Source: Bacillota bacterium
GTDB taxonomy: Bacteria; Bacillota; Desulfitobacteriia; Desulfitobacteriales; Desulfitobacteriaceae
DNA length: 46,692 nt
Assembly (NCBI GenBank): GCA_023390635.1
Contig: JAEWCM010000025.1
Location: 1-46,692, forward strand
Direction: 5' to 3'
Position numbers and translations under genes: made by a program. Below the pieces are notes generated by a model. It searched no databases. It was given only the letters and a program-made list of their open reading frames with translations, and was not told the origin of the DNA. Position 1 is the stretch's first letter. The number at the start of each line of letters is the position of its first letter. Positions 1-8,587 of the stretch are shown piece after piece.

Positions 1-1
1 C

Positions 2-55
2 CTTTGTAGATTGGCTGTGGATCGCCTGAATAAGTCAATGCGAAATGCTGCTTAA
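2..55 (+). CDS. Possible C-terminal tail of an upstream gene (partial)
   Basis: One frame is open from the left edge and ends at TAA 53-55. It encodes a short, plausible-looking basic tail ending NKSMRNAA. It is only 17 codons, so coding is a guess; no family can be named and no terminator follows it. Confidence 0.2.
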   Translation, partial: LCRLAVDRLNKSMRNAA

Positions 56-159
56 AATTTAAAAAAATGTTACTTCTGAAATTCTGAAGGGTTAGCCTTG
101 AAAAAATAAACATTATGAAATTGATTCTAATACAAATCAAATATAGGAGGACCAATATT

Positions 160-570
160 ATGAACGAAAAGCCTATGCTTGTTGAACATCAATTTCGGGT
201 GCAAGCTTACGATATAGATGTTATGGGAATAATGAGCAATATAGTATATATTCGATGGTTTGAAGATTTGAGATTTCTTTTACTGGATAAATATTGGTCT
301 TACGAGGAAATGCTTAAAATAGGTCAGTCGCCAATTTTGAGTAAAACAGAAGTTGAATATAAACGACCACTTACTATTTTTGATCAGCCAATGGGACAGC
401 TTTGGATGTCTGACCTAACGAAATCCCGCTGGACAATCAATATAGAAATAAAAGCAGATGACAAACTGATATGTTCAGGTAAGCAGATGGGATATTTTTA
501 TGACATGAACAGGAAGCGTCCGGTAGCAATTCCAAAAGAATTACAGGAAATCTTTCAAAGTCAACTTTAG
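160..570 (+). CDS. Acyl-CoA thioesterase family protein (hotdog fold)
   Basis: A 136-residue protein of the 4-hydroxybenzoyl-CoA thioesterase/YbgC-like hotdog family, expected to hydrolyse an acyl-CoA in the cytoplasm. The N-terminal part carries the family pattern YDIDVMGIMSNIVYIRWFE, where the usual catalytic D-x-x-G-H/N-x-x-Y arrangement is recognisable (Asp, then Asn, then Tyr). I chose ATG 160 because AGGAGG lies at 145-150, about 9 bases upstream; the frame also opens at 115, but that start has no ribosome site. The gene stands alone and is closed by a strong hairpin at 601-640. The substrate cannot be told from the sequence. Confidence 0.8.
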   Translation: MNEKPMLVEHQFRVQAYDIDVMGIMSNIVYIRWFEDLRFLLLDKYWSYEEMLKIGQSPILSKTEVEYKRPLTIFDQPMGQLWMSDLTKSRWTINIEIKADDKLICSGKQMGYFYDMNRKRPVAIPKELQEIFQSQL

Positions 571-600
571 AAGTACCGTTATTTGGGATTACTGTTTATA

Positions 601-640
601 AAAACACCTGTTAGACATAAGTCTAACAGGTGTTTTTATA
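601..640. terminator. Bidirectional intrinsic terminator
   Basis: Perfect 16-bp arms 601-616 and 621-636 enclose the loop ATAA. The outer arm bases are A-rich on one side and T-rich on the other, so it can serve both the thioesterase (+) and the convergent permease gene (-). Confidence 0.9.
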
Positions 641-665
641 TGTTTGCGTTCTTTAGTTCCTCTTA

Positions 666-3020
666 TCAATCGGCCATCAAAGAAAAGGGGGAGATTTTAC
701 GCACCTGCCGGGCTACCAGCAAAGCCACCCCATAAGCTAAAATTCCCAGAAAGACACACACTCCGATGACCAGGGAAGGAGTAATCACAAAATCCACTTT
801 GTTCAGGCCGATGGAAGAAAAGAGAAGCGAGAGAAGGGGATTGATGCAGAAGAGGCCCACCACAACGCCCAACACGGCACCACATAGGACCAGGGGCAGG
901 AAACTCAAGGCGATTTGCTGCATTAATTGGAAGGTGGTATACCCAATGGCCTTCTGAATTCCGAATTCCTGCTTGCGCCGGATAATGCTGGCCGTAATCA
1001 CCAGGGAAAGGATTAAAACGGCAATCAGGAGGGTGACTGCCATGATGACTGTGACGATGCCGGACACGATATCGGTGTAAACGCCAAGGGAACTGTCCAT
1101 CAATTTGTGGTTATCCAGGGTCTGAATGATGCCCTGCCCATATTGCCGGGTAACATCCTGGATGAAGGAGGAAATATCGCCCTCGTTGTTCAGATAAACA
1201 TAGAGGGTGTTCTGGTGATAGCCGGGGAGGATTTGGTTTAATCCTTCATAGGTCAGATTAATTTCCCGGCCCATATTGTTGGCACCCTGGGCCAGGCCGG
1301 TGATCAGATAATCATGAGTCACCGCCCCGGAAGAAAGGGAGACCAGATCACCGCTCCCTTTATTAAGTTTTTTGGCCAGATTGATGCCGATGGATACCTC
1401 ATTATAATGTTTGGGATAACGCCCTGCGTAGATCTTGCCGTTTTCCAGGTCTCCATAATCAGTGGTCATATAAGCCACAGTAGAGATGTCATCAGCGGTA
1501 ACCCCGGCATAGTCGTAGAAGATGACCTTGCGCACGTGATCCATGGCCTTGATCTTCTCCAAATACTCCTGTCCGTTTTGGTCCTCCTTAAGGGTAACAA
1601 TTCCCTGACAGGGCTCAGTCCACACCAGATTGACAAAGGCCTGATTGTGCCAGGATATGTTGTAAACCATGACGAGGGCAAAGACCGCGATAAAACTGAT
1701 GGCTCCCAGGATAATGGTGAGCATCATATTTTGTTTCAGATTGTTGAAAAGGTTCTTGCCGGCCAGAGAGTAGATGGGACTGCCGTGGCCTTTGTCCAGG
1801 GGAAAAGGGCTTTTGCGGAAGCTGTGAGTTGTGATCCCGCCCCGCAGAGCGGTAATGGGAGGAAGAGAACGGATGCGCCGGGCCGAGGAAAAGGCTGCGG
1901 CGGCAATGATCAGCCAGATGAGCAGCAGACTGACCAGGCTGATCAGAGGATCAAAGCCCTGAGCCCATTTCAGTCCGGTCTGAGCGGCCAGCATGGCGGA
2001 GGTAGGCACCGCTGCGGCGTAAGAAAGGGCGATTCCCGGAATGCCGGCGGCCAGGGCCAGAAGAGAGAACTGCAGCCCATAGGAAGCCATGATTTGTCTG
2101 CCTGTATAGCCCGTAGCCCGGAGGGCCCCAATGTTTTGCATGTCTTCCTCAATACTGTTGCCGACGCGAAACTTGATGACGAGAAGGCAGACCAGGACGA
2201 CCACCAGGGCAAAGGCTACCACGATCATGGCTCCGATATTGGCTGTAATGGTACGGACCAGTTTGACGCCCTCCAGGTTCTGCTCCCAGGCCGAGGTGGA
2301 GTAGGCTCCGCCGGAGGACGGGTCCACTTCATGCTTTTGAAAATCCTGGATGAAGGATTCGGCATCGGCCGGGTTCTTAAGCCGGGCAGAGAGCATCGTC
2401 CCCTGAACGGCAGGATCACTCAGCTGGGCGCCGAATTTCTGGTAGGCCTGATCGGGCAGATAGAGTCCGATTCCTCCGATATTGATACTTCCCAGCAGGA
2501 TGTCTTCTACAAACCCGCCGATCTTAAACTGATAATTTTGTTCTCCCACGGTCAGGATAAAGGGGTCCCCCAGCTTATATCCGCCCCCTGTCTTCAGAAG
2601 ATAGGGCACAAAAATCGTCTGATCATCCAAATTATCCAGCTTTTCCACAAACTCCAGACGGGACATGGCGGGCTGGCCCGCATTTTTGGCAATGACGGTG
2701 AGGGAAAAATCCCCGTTTCTGTACTTGAATTTGGCCGTAGGGAAGAAGAGGACCTGCTCTTTCCCGGTTTCCGTTACTCCAGGGTAATTTTTAAAATAAT
2801 CCTCATAATGGTCTTTATACAGAAGATTGGACACGGCAATGGCCGCGTGTGGGCTGTGCAGTTCTTCCGCTTTTTCATCGAAGAACTTGCCGAAGTTAAA
2901 ATAAGTCAGTATTCCCAAATTAAGCAGCAGGGTGGCGATCAGAATCAGGAGAAAGAGGGCGGTCACCTGCCCTTTGTTCTTTCTCAGATTAGAGCGGGCC
3001 AGGAGCATGAGCTTTTCCAT
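666..3020 (-). CDS. FtsX-type ABC transporter permease (MacB/LolC-like), orphan
   Basis: A 784-residue membrane protein with two FtsX modules. An N-terminal membrane helix (about 20-40) is followed by an extracytoplasmic domain, a first set of helices (about 260-390), a second extracytoplasmic domain, and a last set (about 650-780). The C-terminal module contains IIRRKQEFGIQKAIGYT, the cytoplasmic coupling region typical of FtsX permeases that answers to an ATPase. Such proteins usually work with a LolD/MacB-type ATPase in peptide or lipoprotein export, or in signalling to a two-component system. I prefer ATG 3020: an AAGGA site sits 8 bases upstream, whereas the upstream ATG 3027-3029 lies within that site. 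No ATPase gene lies next to it on either side, which is unusual. Confidence 0.88.
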   Translation of the reverse strand: MEKLMLLARSNLRKNKGQVTALFLLILIATLLLNLGILTYFNFGKFFDEKAEELHSPHAAIAVSNLLYKDHYEDYFKNYPGVTETGKEQVLFFPTAKFKYRNGDFSLTVIAKNAGQPAMSRLEFVEKLDNLDDQTIFVPYLLKTGGGYKLGDPFILTVGEQNYQFKIGGFVEDILLGSINIGGIGLYLPDQAYQKFGAQLSDPAVQGTMLSARLKNPADAESFIQDFQKHEVDPSSGGAYSTSAWEQNLEGVKLVRTITANIGAMIVVAFALVVVLVCLLVIKFRVGNSIEEDMQNIGALRATGYTGRQIMASYGLQFSLLALAAGIPGIALSYAAAVPTSAMLAAQTGLKWAQGFDPLISLVSLLLIWLIIAAAAFSSARRIRSLPPITALRGGITTHSFRKSPFPLDKGHGSPIYSLAGKNLFNNLKQNMMLTIILGAISFIAVFALVMVYNISWHNQAFVNLVWTEPCQGIVTLKEDQNGQEYLEKIKAMDHVRKVIFYDYAGVTADDISTVAYMTTDYGDLENGKIYAGRYPKHYNEVSIGINLAKKLNKGSGDLVSLSSGAVTHDYLITGLAQGANNMGREINLTYEGLNQILPGYHQNTLYVYLNNEGDISSFIQDVTRQYGQGIIQTLDNHKLMDSSLGVYTDIVSGIVTVIMAVTLLIAVLILSLVITASIIRRKQEFGIQKAIGYTTFQLMQQIALSFLPLVLCGAVLGVVVGLFCINPLLSLLFSSIGLNKVDFVITPSLVIGVCVFLGILAYGVALLVARQVRKISPFSLMAD

Positions 3021-3144
3021 CCGAATCATCCTTCACTATAAAATCAAGCACTATATCACACTCTCATTCTACCTTATAATTTCTTAACAGGTCTTTGCCC
3101 ATTTCTAAACTAATCCTTAAATCAGGGGATGTATTTATCAATAA

Positions 3145-3203
3145 CTATAACCTATTTTTTGGTCATCTTCAGATCACATTTCACTGCTACTATCTGGTTA
3201 TAG
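3145..3203. other. Widely spaced inverted repeat between divergent genes
   Basis: CTATAACC (3145-3152) and GGTTATAG (3196-3203) form a perfect 8-bp inverted repeat with 43 bases between the arms. It sits in the AT-rich divergent region between the permease and the membrane-protein operon. It could be a regulator site, but arms this short can also occur by chance. Confidence 0.25.
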
Positions 3204-3234
3204 CAAACTCCTGAACAGAAAGGATCGATCAAAT

Positions 3235-3276
3235 ATGAATGTGGAAATACAAACGGAGGCAGCCAAGCCATGGTAG
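3235..3276 (+). CDS. Possible 13-residue leader peptide
   Basis: ATG 3235 lies about 10 bases after a GAAAGGA ribosome site and opens a 13-codon frame (MNVEIQTEAAKPW) whose TAG stop at 3274-3276 overlaps the start of the next gene at 3270. The layout would allow translational coupling. Nothing beyond the layout supports it. Confidence 0.25.
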   Translation: MNVEIQTEAAKPW

Positions 3277-3695
3277 GTAAAAGAACCCTTATCCTGTTAT
3301 CGGGGCTGGTCTGGCTTGCCGCCGGATTTAACGTTTTTCGGTTCGGCGCACTGGAGTGGTCCGGACGAAATGGCTGGCTGCTTGCTCTGCTCGCAAGTTT
3401 AGTGTTTGTCCTCTTTTTCTTTATGTTTCAGCATATGACTGTTAAAAACACGGACCGCATCATAAAGATTAAAACCGAGAGGACTCTTTTCCTGAATTTT
3501 TTTACGGCAAGATCCTATGCCATCGTCGCTTTTATGATCGCTTTGGGCGTGACATTGCGCAGTATTCCCGCCGTACCTAAATTTTTCATTGCTTTCTTTT
3601 ATACCGGACTTGGGACGGCTCTCTTCGTGGCAGGGGTCAGATACCTGCTGAATTTTGGCCGCTTTGACGCGCTCTTAGGGCAGGCCAGGGAATAA
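3270..3695 (+). CDS. Conserved-looking four-helix membrane protein, function unknown
   Basis: A 141-residue protein with about four membrane segments (near 6-24, 32-54, 80-100 and 104-128) and a basic cytoplasmic stretch (RIIKIKTERT) between the second and third. I do not recognise the family. It starts at ATG 3270 after CGGAGG and ends 17 bases before a radical SAM gene, so the two are very likely co-transcribed. It may anchor or partner that enzyme or feed the two-component system downstream; this is inference from position only. Confidence 0.65.
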   Translation: MVGKRTLILLSGLVWLAAGFNVFRFGALEWSGRNGWLLALLASLVFVLFFFMFQHMTVKNTDRIIKIKTERTLFLNFFTARSYAIVAFMIALGVTLRSIPAVPKFFIAFFYTGLGTALFVAGVRYLLNFGRFDALLGQARE

Positions 3696-3712
3696 AGAAA
3701 GGAGATACCTAT

Positions 3713-4810
3713 ATGTCGGAACCATTCAATCTGGAGCAATATTTATCAGACGGCGTCGAGGAGATCGTTAAGAAGATCAAAAGGGCATCCCTGTCTAATC
3801 CAAAGGAAAGCCTTTTTCTGGTTAAGTACGGACTTGCCAGCAAGAAAGCTTCAGTGCTCCGCAGCGTGGCCGAGGATTATGGGGAGCATGTCCCGCCGTT
3901 TCTGATTGCCAGCATAACAAGCGAGTGCAACCTCCATTGTACAGGGTGCTATGCCCGTGCCAATCATGTTTGCAGTGATGGGGAAGGGGCCGGTCAGCTG
4001 TCAGATCAGGAATGGCGGAGAGTTTTCAGGGAAGCCTCCGAGCTCGGCATCAGTTTTATTCTGCTGGCCGGTGGTGAACCGCTGATGCGCAGGAGAGTGA
4101 TCGAAGAGGCGGGGAAGGTACCTGAAATTATATTTCCCATCTTCACCAATGCGACGCTGATTGACGCAGACTACATAAAGCTGTTCGACAGGTGCAGAAA
4201 TCTGATTCCTGTTCTCAGTATTGAAGGTGAAGAGATTAAAACGGATGAAAGACGAGGTTCAGGGGTTTATGACAGGGTGATGCAGTCCGCGGGCATACTG
4301 AAAGAGAATGGCATACTGTTCGGAGCCTCGGTTACCGTGACCACGGCAAATATCCGGAACGTCACCTCACGTCCCTTCCTCGATGAACTCTACAGGAAAG
4401 GATGCAAGGCTGTCTTTTATGTGGAATATATTCCGGCTGCGGAAGGCACCGCGGACCTTGCTCCGGGCAGTGAAGAACGTACCTATCTGCAGGAGCGGCT
4501 TCAGGAGATCCGCAGCATATTTAAGGACATCATCTTAATTTCCTTTCCTGGGGACGAGCAGCATTCCCAAGGATGTCTTGCCGCGGGACGGGGGTTCTTT
4601 CACATCAACCCCCATGGAGATGCGGAGGCGTGCCCCTTTTCTCCTTATTCAGACAGCAATGTCAGGAAAACGTCTTTAAGGCAGGCTCTCCGTTCCAAGC
4701 TGTTCCGTTCCCTCCGGGAAGAGCATTATCTGGAGGAGGATCATGGGGGCGGATGTGTTCTTTTTGAGCAGAGGGAAAAAGTCCGGCTGCTTGCGCAAAA
4801 TGGGGAATAA
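3713..4810 (+). CDS. Radical SAM protein
   Basis: A 365-residue radical SAM enzyme. The cluster motif CxxxCxxC is CNLHCTGC at residues 72-79, followed by the SAM-binding GGEP at about 121-124. C-terminal cysteines (ACPFSPY and GGGC, beyond residue 300) suggest a small auxiliary metal site, as in MoaA/PqqE-like proteins. The first 60 residues form a charged extension before the barrel. It starts 8 bases after GGAGAT and follows the four-helix membrane protein. The response regulator gene begins 44 bases after its stop. It probably modifies a peptide or small molecule, but the substrate is not evident. Confidence 0.85.
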   Translation: MSEPFNLEQYLSDGVEEIVKKIKRASLSNPKESLFLVKYGLASKKASVLRSVAEDYGEHVPPFLIASITSECNLHCTGCYARANHVCSDGEGAGQLSDQEWRRVFREASELGISFILLAGGEPLMRRRVIEEAGKVPEIIFPIFTNATLIDADYIKLFDRCRNLIPVLSIEGEEIKTDERRGSGVYDRVMQSAGILKENGILFGASVTVTTANIRNVTSRPFLDELYRKGCKAVFYVEYIPAAEGTADLAPGSEERTYLQERLQEIRSIFKDIILISFPGDEQHSQGCLAAGRGFFHINPHGDAEACPFSPYSDSNVRKTSLRQALRSKLFRSLREEHYLEEDHGGGCVLFEQREKVRLLAQNGE

Positions 4811-4854
4811 GTATAAATTATAATGGAATAAGGAAAGCCAGAAGAGGGAAAAGC

Positions 4855-5523
4855 ATGTTTTGTGTATTGGTGGTTGAAGATGATGAAGTATTGAATAAGA
4901 TGGTCTGCACGAAGCTGAAGCAGGAAGGATACATAGCCCTTTCTGCCTTTAACGGCAGCAAGGCTCTGGATATTCTGGACAAAGAGCATGTGGATCTGAT
5001 TATCAGCGATATCATGATGCCGGAAATGGATGGCTATTCCCTGACCAAGGAACTGCGGAGTGGGGCATATACGCTCCCGATTTTGATGATTACCGCAAAG
5101 GATCAGATGGATGACCTGGAGATGGGCTTTCAGGCGGGAGCTGACGACTATATGATTAAGCCTATCAATATGAGGGAAATGTCGCTCCGTGTCAAGGCTC
5201 TGCTGCGCAGAGCCCAGATAGCCAGTGAGAAGAAGCTGACGGTCGGCCATACGGTGCTGGATTATGAAGCACAGACCGTGCAAAATGGGCAGGATTGTTT
5301 TGATTTGCCGCCCAAGGAATTCCTGCTTCTCTTTAAACTGCTGAGCAATCCTAACAAGATTTTCACACGGCTTGAATTAATGGATGAAATCTGGGGGATG
5401 GATTCTGAGGCGGATGAACGGACGGTAGATTCCCACATCAACAAACTGCGCCGCAAATTTGAGCAGTACAATGATTTTGAATTCGTGACTGTGAGAGGGT
5501 TAGGATATAAGGCAAGATGCTGA
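4855..5523 (+). CDS. OmpR-family response regulator
   Basis: A 222-residue two-domain regulator. The receiver domain (1-115) has the acidic pair E8/D9/D10, the phospho-acceptor D52 in IISDIMMPEMDG, a Thr in MITAKD and the conserved Lys in YMIKP. The winged-helix DNA-binding domain (about 125-222) carries the usual RTVDSHINKLRRK recognition helix and the VRGLGYK wing. It starts after AAGAGGGAAA. Its stop is 14 bases before the histidine kinase start, so the two form one operon, probably with the radical SAM gene upstream. Confidence 0.95.
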   Translation: MFCVLVVEDDEVLNKMVCTKLKQEGYIALSAFNGSKALDILDKEHVDLIISDIMMPEMDGYSLTKELRSGAYTLPILMITAKDQMDDLEMGFQAGADDYMIKPINMREMSLRVKALLRRAQIASEKKLTVGHTVLDYEAQTVQNGQDCFDLPPKEFLLLFKLLSNPNKIFTRLELMDEIWGMDSEADERTVDSHINKLRRKFEQYNDFEFVTVRGLGYKARC

Positions 5524-5537
5524 CGGAGGAATAAATT

Positions 5538-6650
5538 ATGTATAAGGAAAAAAGCAATGGTTTGCGCCGGATACGGACTCCGCTGCGTCTGCATTTTGCT
5601 CTGGCTTCCACTTTGACCCTCTGCATCTCGAGTGTTGTTTGTTGCGGGGCCGTTGTGGGCGTCGTTCTCTTTGCCCATATTCCCTTGACAAAGATGTCCG
5701 TAGTGATGATGGGGATCGCTATATGCGCGCTGACCATGCTGACAGGCGGACTGCTGCTCTGGACTGGGGCCGCTCACCTGACAAGGCCGATCAACGAACT
5801 CAATGATGCGGTCAAAAAGGTGGCTTCCGGACATTTTGATATACAGATCAAACGGAAAACGAAGCCTGACGGAGACTACGAATATACCAATGAACTGGAT
5901 GAACTGGCAGTCAATTTTAATAAAATGACCGAAGAACTCAACGGCATGGATTATATGCGCAAGGATTTTATGAGCAATGTCTCCCATGAAATAAAAACGC
6001 CGGTGGCGGCCATCACAGGTTTTGCAGAAATCCTGATGGACGGCGGACTGACAGAGGGAGAACGGCAGGAATATCTGGAACTGGTGCATGATGAATCCAT
6101 CCGCCTTTCCCGGCTCTGTGAAAGCATGCTGCGCATGGCCAGGCTTGATCATCAGGAAATTGTAAAGCTGGAGGACCGGGTGCAAATCGATGAACTGATC
6201 CGTAGGTGTGTCATTATTATATCCGAGCGGTGGGAGGTAAAAAACATCCAGTATGAACTGGACCTGGATAAAAACGTTTTGACCGGCAATCGGGATTTGC
6301 TCCAGGAAATATGGATCAATTTGATTGACAATGCTGCCAAGTATTCGGAGCGGGGGAAATCCGTTTTCATAAAGGAATACCGGCAAGGCAGGAATATCGT
6401 GGTGGAAATAACCGATCAGGGCATAGGGATTGCTCCGGAGAATCTTGAAAGAATTTATGACCGCTTTTATCAAAGCGATGAATCCCATAAGAAAGAAGGC
6501 AGCGGCCTGGGGCTGGCCATTGTTAGGCGGATCGTAGAAATGCTGTCCGGCAGCATTTCCTGTGAAAGTATGCCGGGCCAAGGCACCAAATTTACTGTCT
6601 TCCTACCGGCTGATACGGAAGCAAGCGCTGACTATGCAAGAGTTGTATAA
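5538..6650 (+). CDS. Sensor histidine kinase (HAMP-HisKA-HATPase)
   Basis: A 370-residue membrane kinase, partner of the regulator just upstream. Two helices (about 19-46 and 53-77) are joined by a very short outer loop, so there is no extracytoplasmic sensor domain. The stimulus is likely membrane-borne or delivered by another protein. A HAMP-like segment follows (80-135). The phospho-accepting His is H150 in MSNVSHEIKTPVAAITG. The ATPase domain has the N box NLIDNAAKYS, the G1 box DQGIGI, the F box YDRFYQ and the G2 box GSGLGLAI. Start ATG 5538 follows GGAGGAATAAATT. Confidence 0.95.
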   Translation: MYKEKSNGLRRIRTPLRLHFALASTLTLCISSVVCCGAVVGVVLFAHIPLTKMSVVMMGIAICALTMLTGGLLLWTGAAHLTRPINELNDAVKKVASGHFDIQIKRKTKPDGDYEYTNELDELAVNFNKMTEELNGMDYMRKDFMSNVSHEIKTPVAAITGFAEILMDGGLTEGERQEYLELVHDESIRLSRLCESMLRMARLDHQEIVKLEDRVQIDELIRRCVIIISERWEVKNIQYELDLDKNVLTGNRDLLQEIWINLIDNAAKYSERGKSVFIKEYRQGRNIVVEITDQGIGIAPENLERIYDRFYQSDESHKKEGSGLGLAIVRRIVEMLSGSISCESMPGQGTKFTVFLPADTEASADYARVV

Positions 6651-6702
6651 GAAGGGGAAATATGTTAAGGTATAAGTGAGATCATAGGGGAGTAGTTTGA
6701 AA

Positions 6703-6792
6703 AATAGCATCAACAAACCCGGCTCGGCCTGGTGCTATTTCGCTGATAAAGCGTAACGAGACCTTTGGTGTGTTAATGCATGCCAAAGGTCT
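6703..6792 (+). terminator. Two tandem hairpins after the histidine kinase
   Basis: The first hairpin pairs AATAGCATCA (6703-6712) with TGGTGCTATT (6730-6739), with one mismatch. The second pairs AGACCTTTGG (6759-6768) perfectly with CCAAAGGTCT (6783-6792) and is followed by a T-rich stretch. They probably end the two-component operon; the second is the better terminator although its U-tract is weak. Confidence 0.5.
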
Positions 6793-6837
6793 TCTGTATT
6801 TATCCATTTAATAAGATAGTTGAAAGAAGTAAACCCG

Positions 6838-7224
6838 ATGAAAGGGGCGTACAGTATGGGATCTTACTCAAGATCATCCAGTGACGGCCGCTACCGGAAA
6901 GGGACTCATGGGAGCGGTTACTACCAGAAAAAAGGGCTGCTGGGCAATTTAATGAACATCATCGGCTCGGGAAGCGGATCATGGAGTCGCCGCAAACGCC
7001 AGGGAAATTACCACGATCAGCCGGCTCCCGGACAGCAGGCAGCTAATGAAAACCGAAATCCCACTACTTGCGGCAAATGCCGGGCCAAGATACCTGCCGG
7101 TTCAAAGTTCTGCCTGCAGTGCGGGGAAAAAGTAGCGGATGCCTTATTCTGTCCAAACTGTGGGGGAAAGCTGCCTCCAGATGCCAGGTTCTGCTCCCAA
7201 TGCGGTACAAAAGTGAACGGGTAA
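6838..7224 (+). CDS. Double zinc-ribbon protein
   Basis: A small protein (128 residues from this start) with a Ser/Gly/Arg-rich, probably disordered N-terminus and two treble-clef zinc ribbons at the end: CGKC...CLQCG and CPNCGG...CSQCG, each with CxxC pairs about 15 residues apart. The start is uncertain. A TTG at 6820, ATG 6838 and ATG 6856 are all in frame; AAAGGGG before 6856 is the best-placed ribosome site. Only 4 bases separate its stop from the kinase gene, so the two are coupled. The ribbon may be a substrate or targeting partner of that kinase (inference). Confidence 0.7.
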   Translation: MKGAYSMGSYSRSSSDGRYRKGTHGSGYYQKKGLLGNLMNIIGSGSGSWSRRKRQGNYHDQPAPGQQAANENRNPTTCGKCRAKIPAGSKFCLQCGEKVADALFCPNCGGKLPPDARFCSQCGTKVNG

Positions 7225-7228
7225 TTCC

Positions 7229-7963
7229 ATGAAAGCTTATTGGAACCTGAAATACGCCGGGAAGCGGGTGGGACGGTATACGATCGAAAGGCTGCTGGGC
7301 AAGGGCAGATATGGATTGTGCTTTTTGGCCAGGTCCGACAATGGCGGCCAGGTCGTCATCAAAAAATATCGGCAGAGTTCAGGAAAGGATCACCTCCCTG
7401 ACTGTATCGATGAAGCAGTGATCCTTTCCCGGCTTAACGATGAGCGGATTCCTGAGTTTTTGGGAGTTCTCAACGAAAACGGGTTCTACGGGTTTGTTTT
7501 GGCGTATAAAAAAGGGGAGACGGTCAAGGAGCTGCTGTTTAAGCATCACCATGTTTTTTTCCGGGAAGAGTTCTATCAGACCGGCTTGCAGTTGATCGAT
7601 ATCATCAAATATCTTCATGCCCATGGCGTTGTACACAGGGATATCCGGCTCCCCAATGTGGTGATCGACCAGGGGCGGGTCTGTCTGATTGATTTCGGGC
7701 TGGCCAGGCGGGCAGACCAGCCTGAGGCGTATGCCTTGGATTTTTCCTATTTAAGCGATTTTTTTCTGTATTTACTCTATTCGTCATTTACAGGAATGGC
7801 CAAAAGAAAACCAGGGATGAAAGAATTGCCTTGGTATGATGAACTGCCTTTGAAAAGGGAGCAGATTCTGTTTTTGAAAAGACTTTTTGGCATGGAAGAG
7901 AGATATGACCATATAAGGGATATTGAAAAGGATTTTATCCAGGTCTTCAATCCCGGCCAATAA
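7229..7963 (+). CDS. Hanks-type Ser/Thr protein kinase, small catalytic domain only
   Basis: A 244-residue eukaryotic-like kinase. It has the glycine loop GKGRYG, the ATP-binding Lys in VVIKKY, the catalytic loop HRDIRLPN (HRD with Arg where Lys is usual, and the metal-binding Asn kept) and the magnesium motif DFG in LIDFGLAR. The lobe after DFG is short and there is no membrane helix or PASTA domain, so it is a soluble cytoplasmic kinase. Translation is probably coupled to the zinc-ribbon gene, as no clear ribosome site precedes it. Substrates are unknown. The Arg in the catalytic loop might reduce activity or mark a lipopolysaccharide-kinase-like branch. Confidence 0.85.
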   Translation: MKAYWNLKYAGKRVGRYTIERLLGKGRYGLCFLARSDNGGQVVIKKYRQSSGKDHLPDCIDEAVILSRLNDERIPEFLGVLNENGFYGFVLAYKKGETVKELLFKHHHVFFREEFYQTGLQLIDIIKYLHAHGVVHRDIRLPNVVIDQGRVCLIDFGLARRADQPEAYALDFSYLSDFFLYLLYSSFTGMAKRKPGMKELPWYDELPLKREQILFLKRLFGMEERYDHIRDIEKDFIQVFNPGQ

Positions 7964-7984
7964 AAAGAAGCAATTTAACAGCGC

Positions 7985-8587
7985 TCAGCTTTTTAATGGA
8001 ATTTCAGAAATGATGCGCGGTAGAATTACTAACATGGCAGCTAATAGCAATAATACCGATCCCAATACGGCCAGATCCGGCAAAGCAAGAATCTCAGTGA
8101 CAGCAGCCATGGCATAATACATTGCGACAGCACCTAATATCCCAAGTATTGCCTTGTACCACTTCCTCATTTGAAAACCCACCACAGAAGTCCAACCGAT
8201 GAGAAAAAACAGGGGCATATCCAGATAATATGTGATTGCGGACGGCAGTGAAACGCTGTCAAAGTGAACTGTTGAAGCTAAAATTGGTATGAGCAGAAAC
8301 AGTGATATTATGCTGATGGCTCCTGTATAGGCCCAAAAGAACTGTTTTCTGGTTAAACCACGTGATACATATAGTTTCATTGCAATCGGAGGATAGACAA
8401 TCCCCATCACCAGCAAATATATATTTGGGGCATAGATGGTGAGATCCTGTATCCATGAGGTATCAGCAATTTTTCCATAAGAAGATAAGATCAGCACTAT
8501 AACAATTATCAGGGCATAGATAGCGATAAAACAGCATGTGGCTTTAGCCTGTATTGCCAGCAGAAGCTTCAAGGCTTTTTTCGTCAT
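7985..8587 (-). CDS. Six-helix membrane protein, ABC-2-like permease of a decayed transporter
   Basis: A 200-residue protein with about six hydrophobic helices and few charged loops, lying where the permease of a YtrBC-like ABC transporter would be. Its ATG overlaps, in an ATGA arrangement, the ancestral stop codon of the broken ATPase upstream, which shows the two were translationally coupled. With the ATPase destroyed it is probably no longer functional as a transporter unless another ATPase serves it. I cannot name a closer family. Confidence 0.65.
   Translation of the reverse strand: MTKKALKLLLAIQAKATCCFIAIYALIIVIVLILSSYGKIADTSWIQDLTIYAPNIYLLVMGIVYPPIAMKLYVSRGLTRKQFFWAYTGAISIISLFLLIPILASTVHFDSVSLPSAITYYLDMPLFFLIGWTSVVGFQMRKWYKAILGILGAVAMYYAMAAVTEILALPDLAVLGSVLLLLAAMLVILPRIISEIPLKS

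Noticed and set aside
1314..3041. 575-codon open frame on the plus strand opposite the FtsX permease
   Set aside because: It is antisense to a well-supported gene, has low-complexity His/Gln/Gly-rich translation without domains, and no ribosome site; long shadow frames are common opposite GC-rich codons.
5262..6581. 439-codon frame antisense to the histidine kinase and regulator
   Set aside because: It has no recognisable domain or ribosome site and crosses two clear genes on the other strand.
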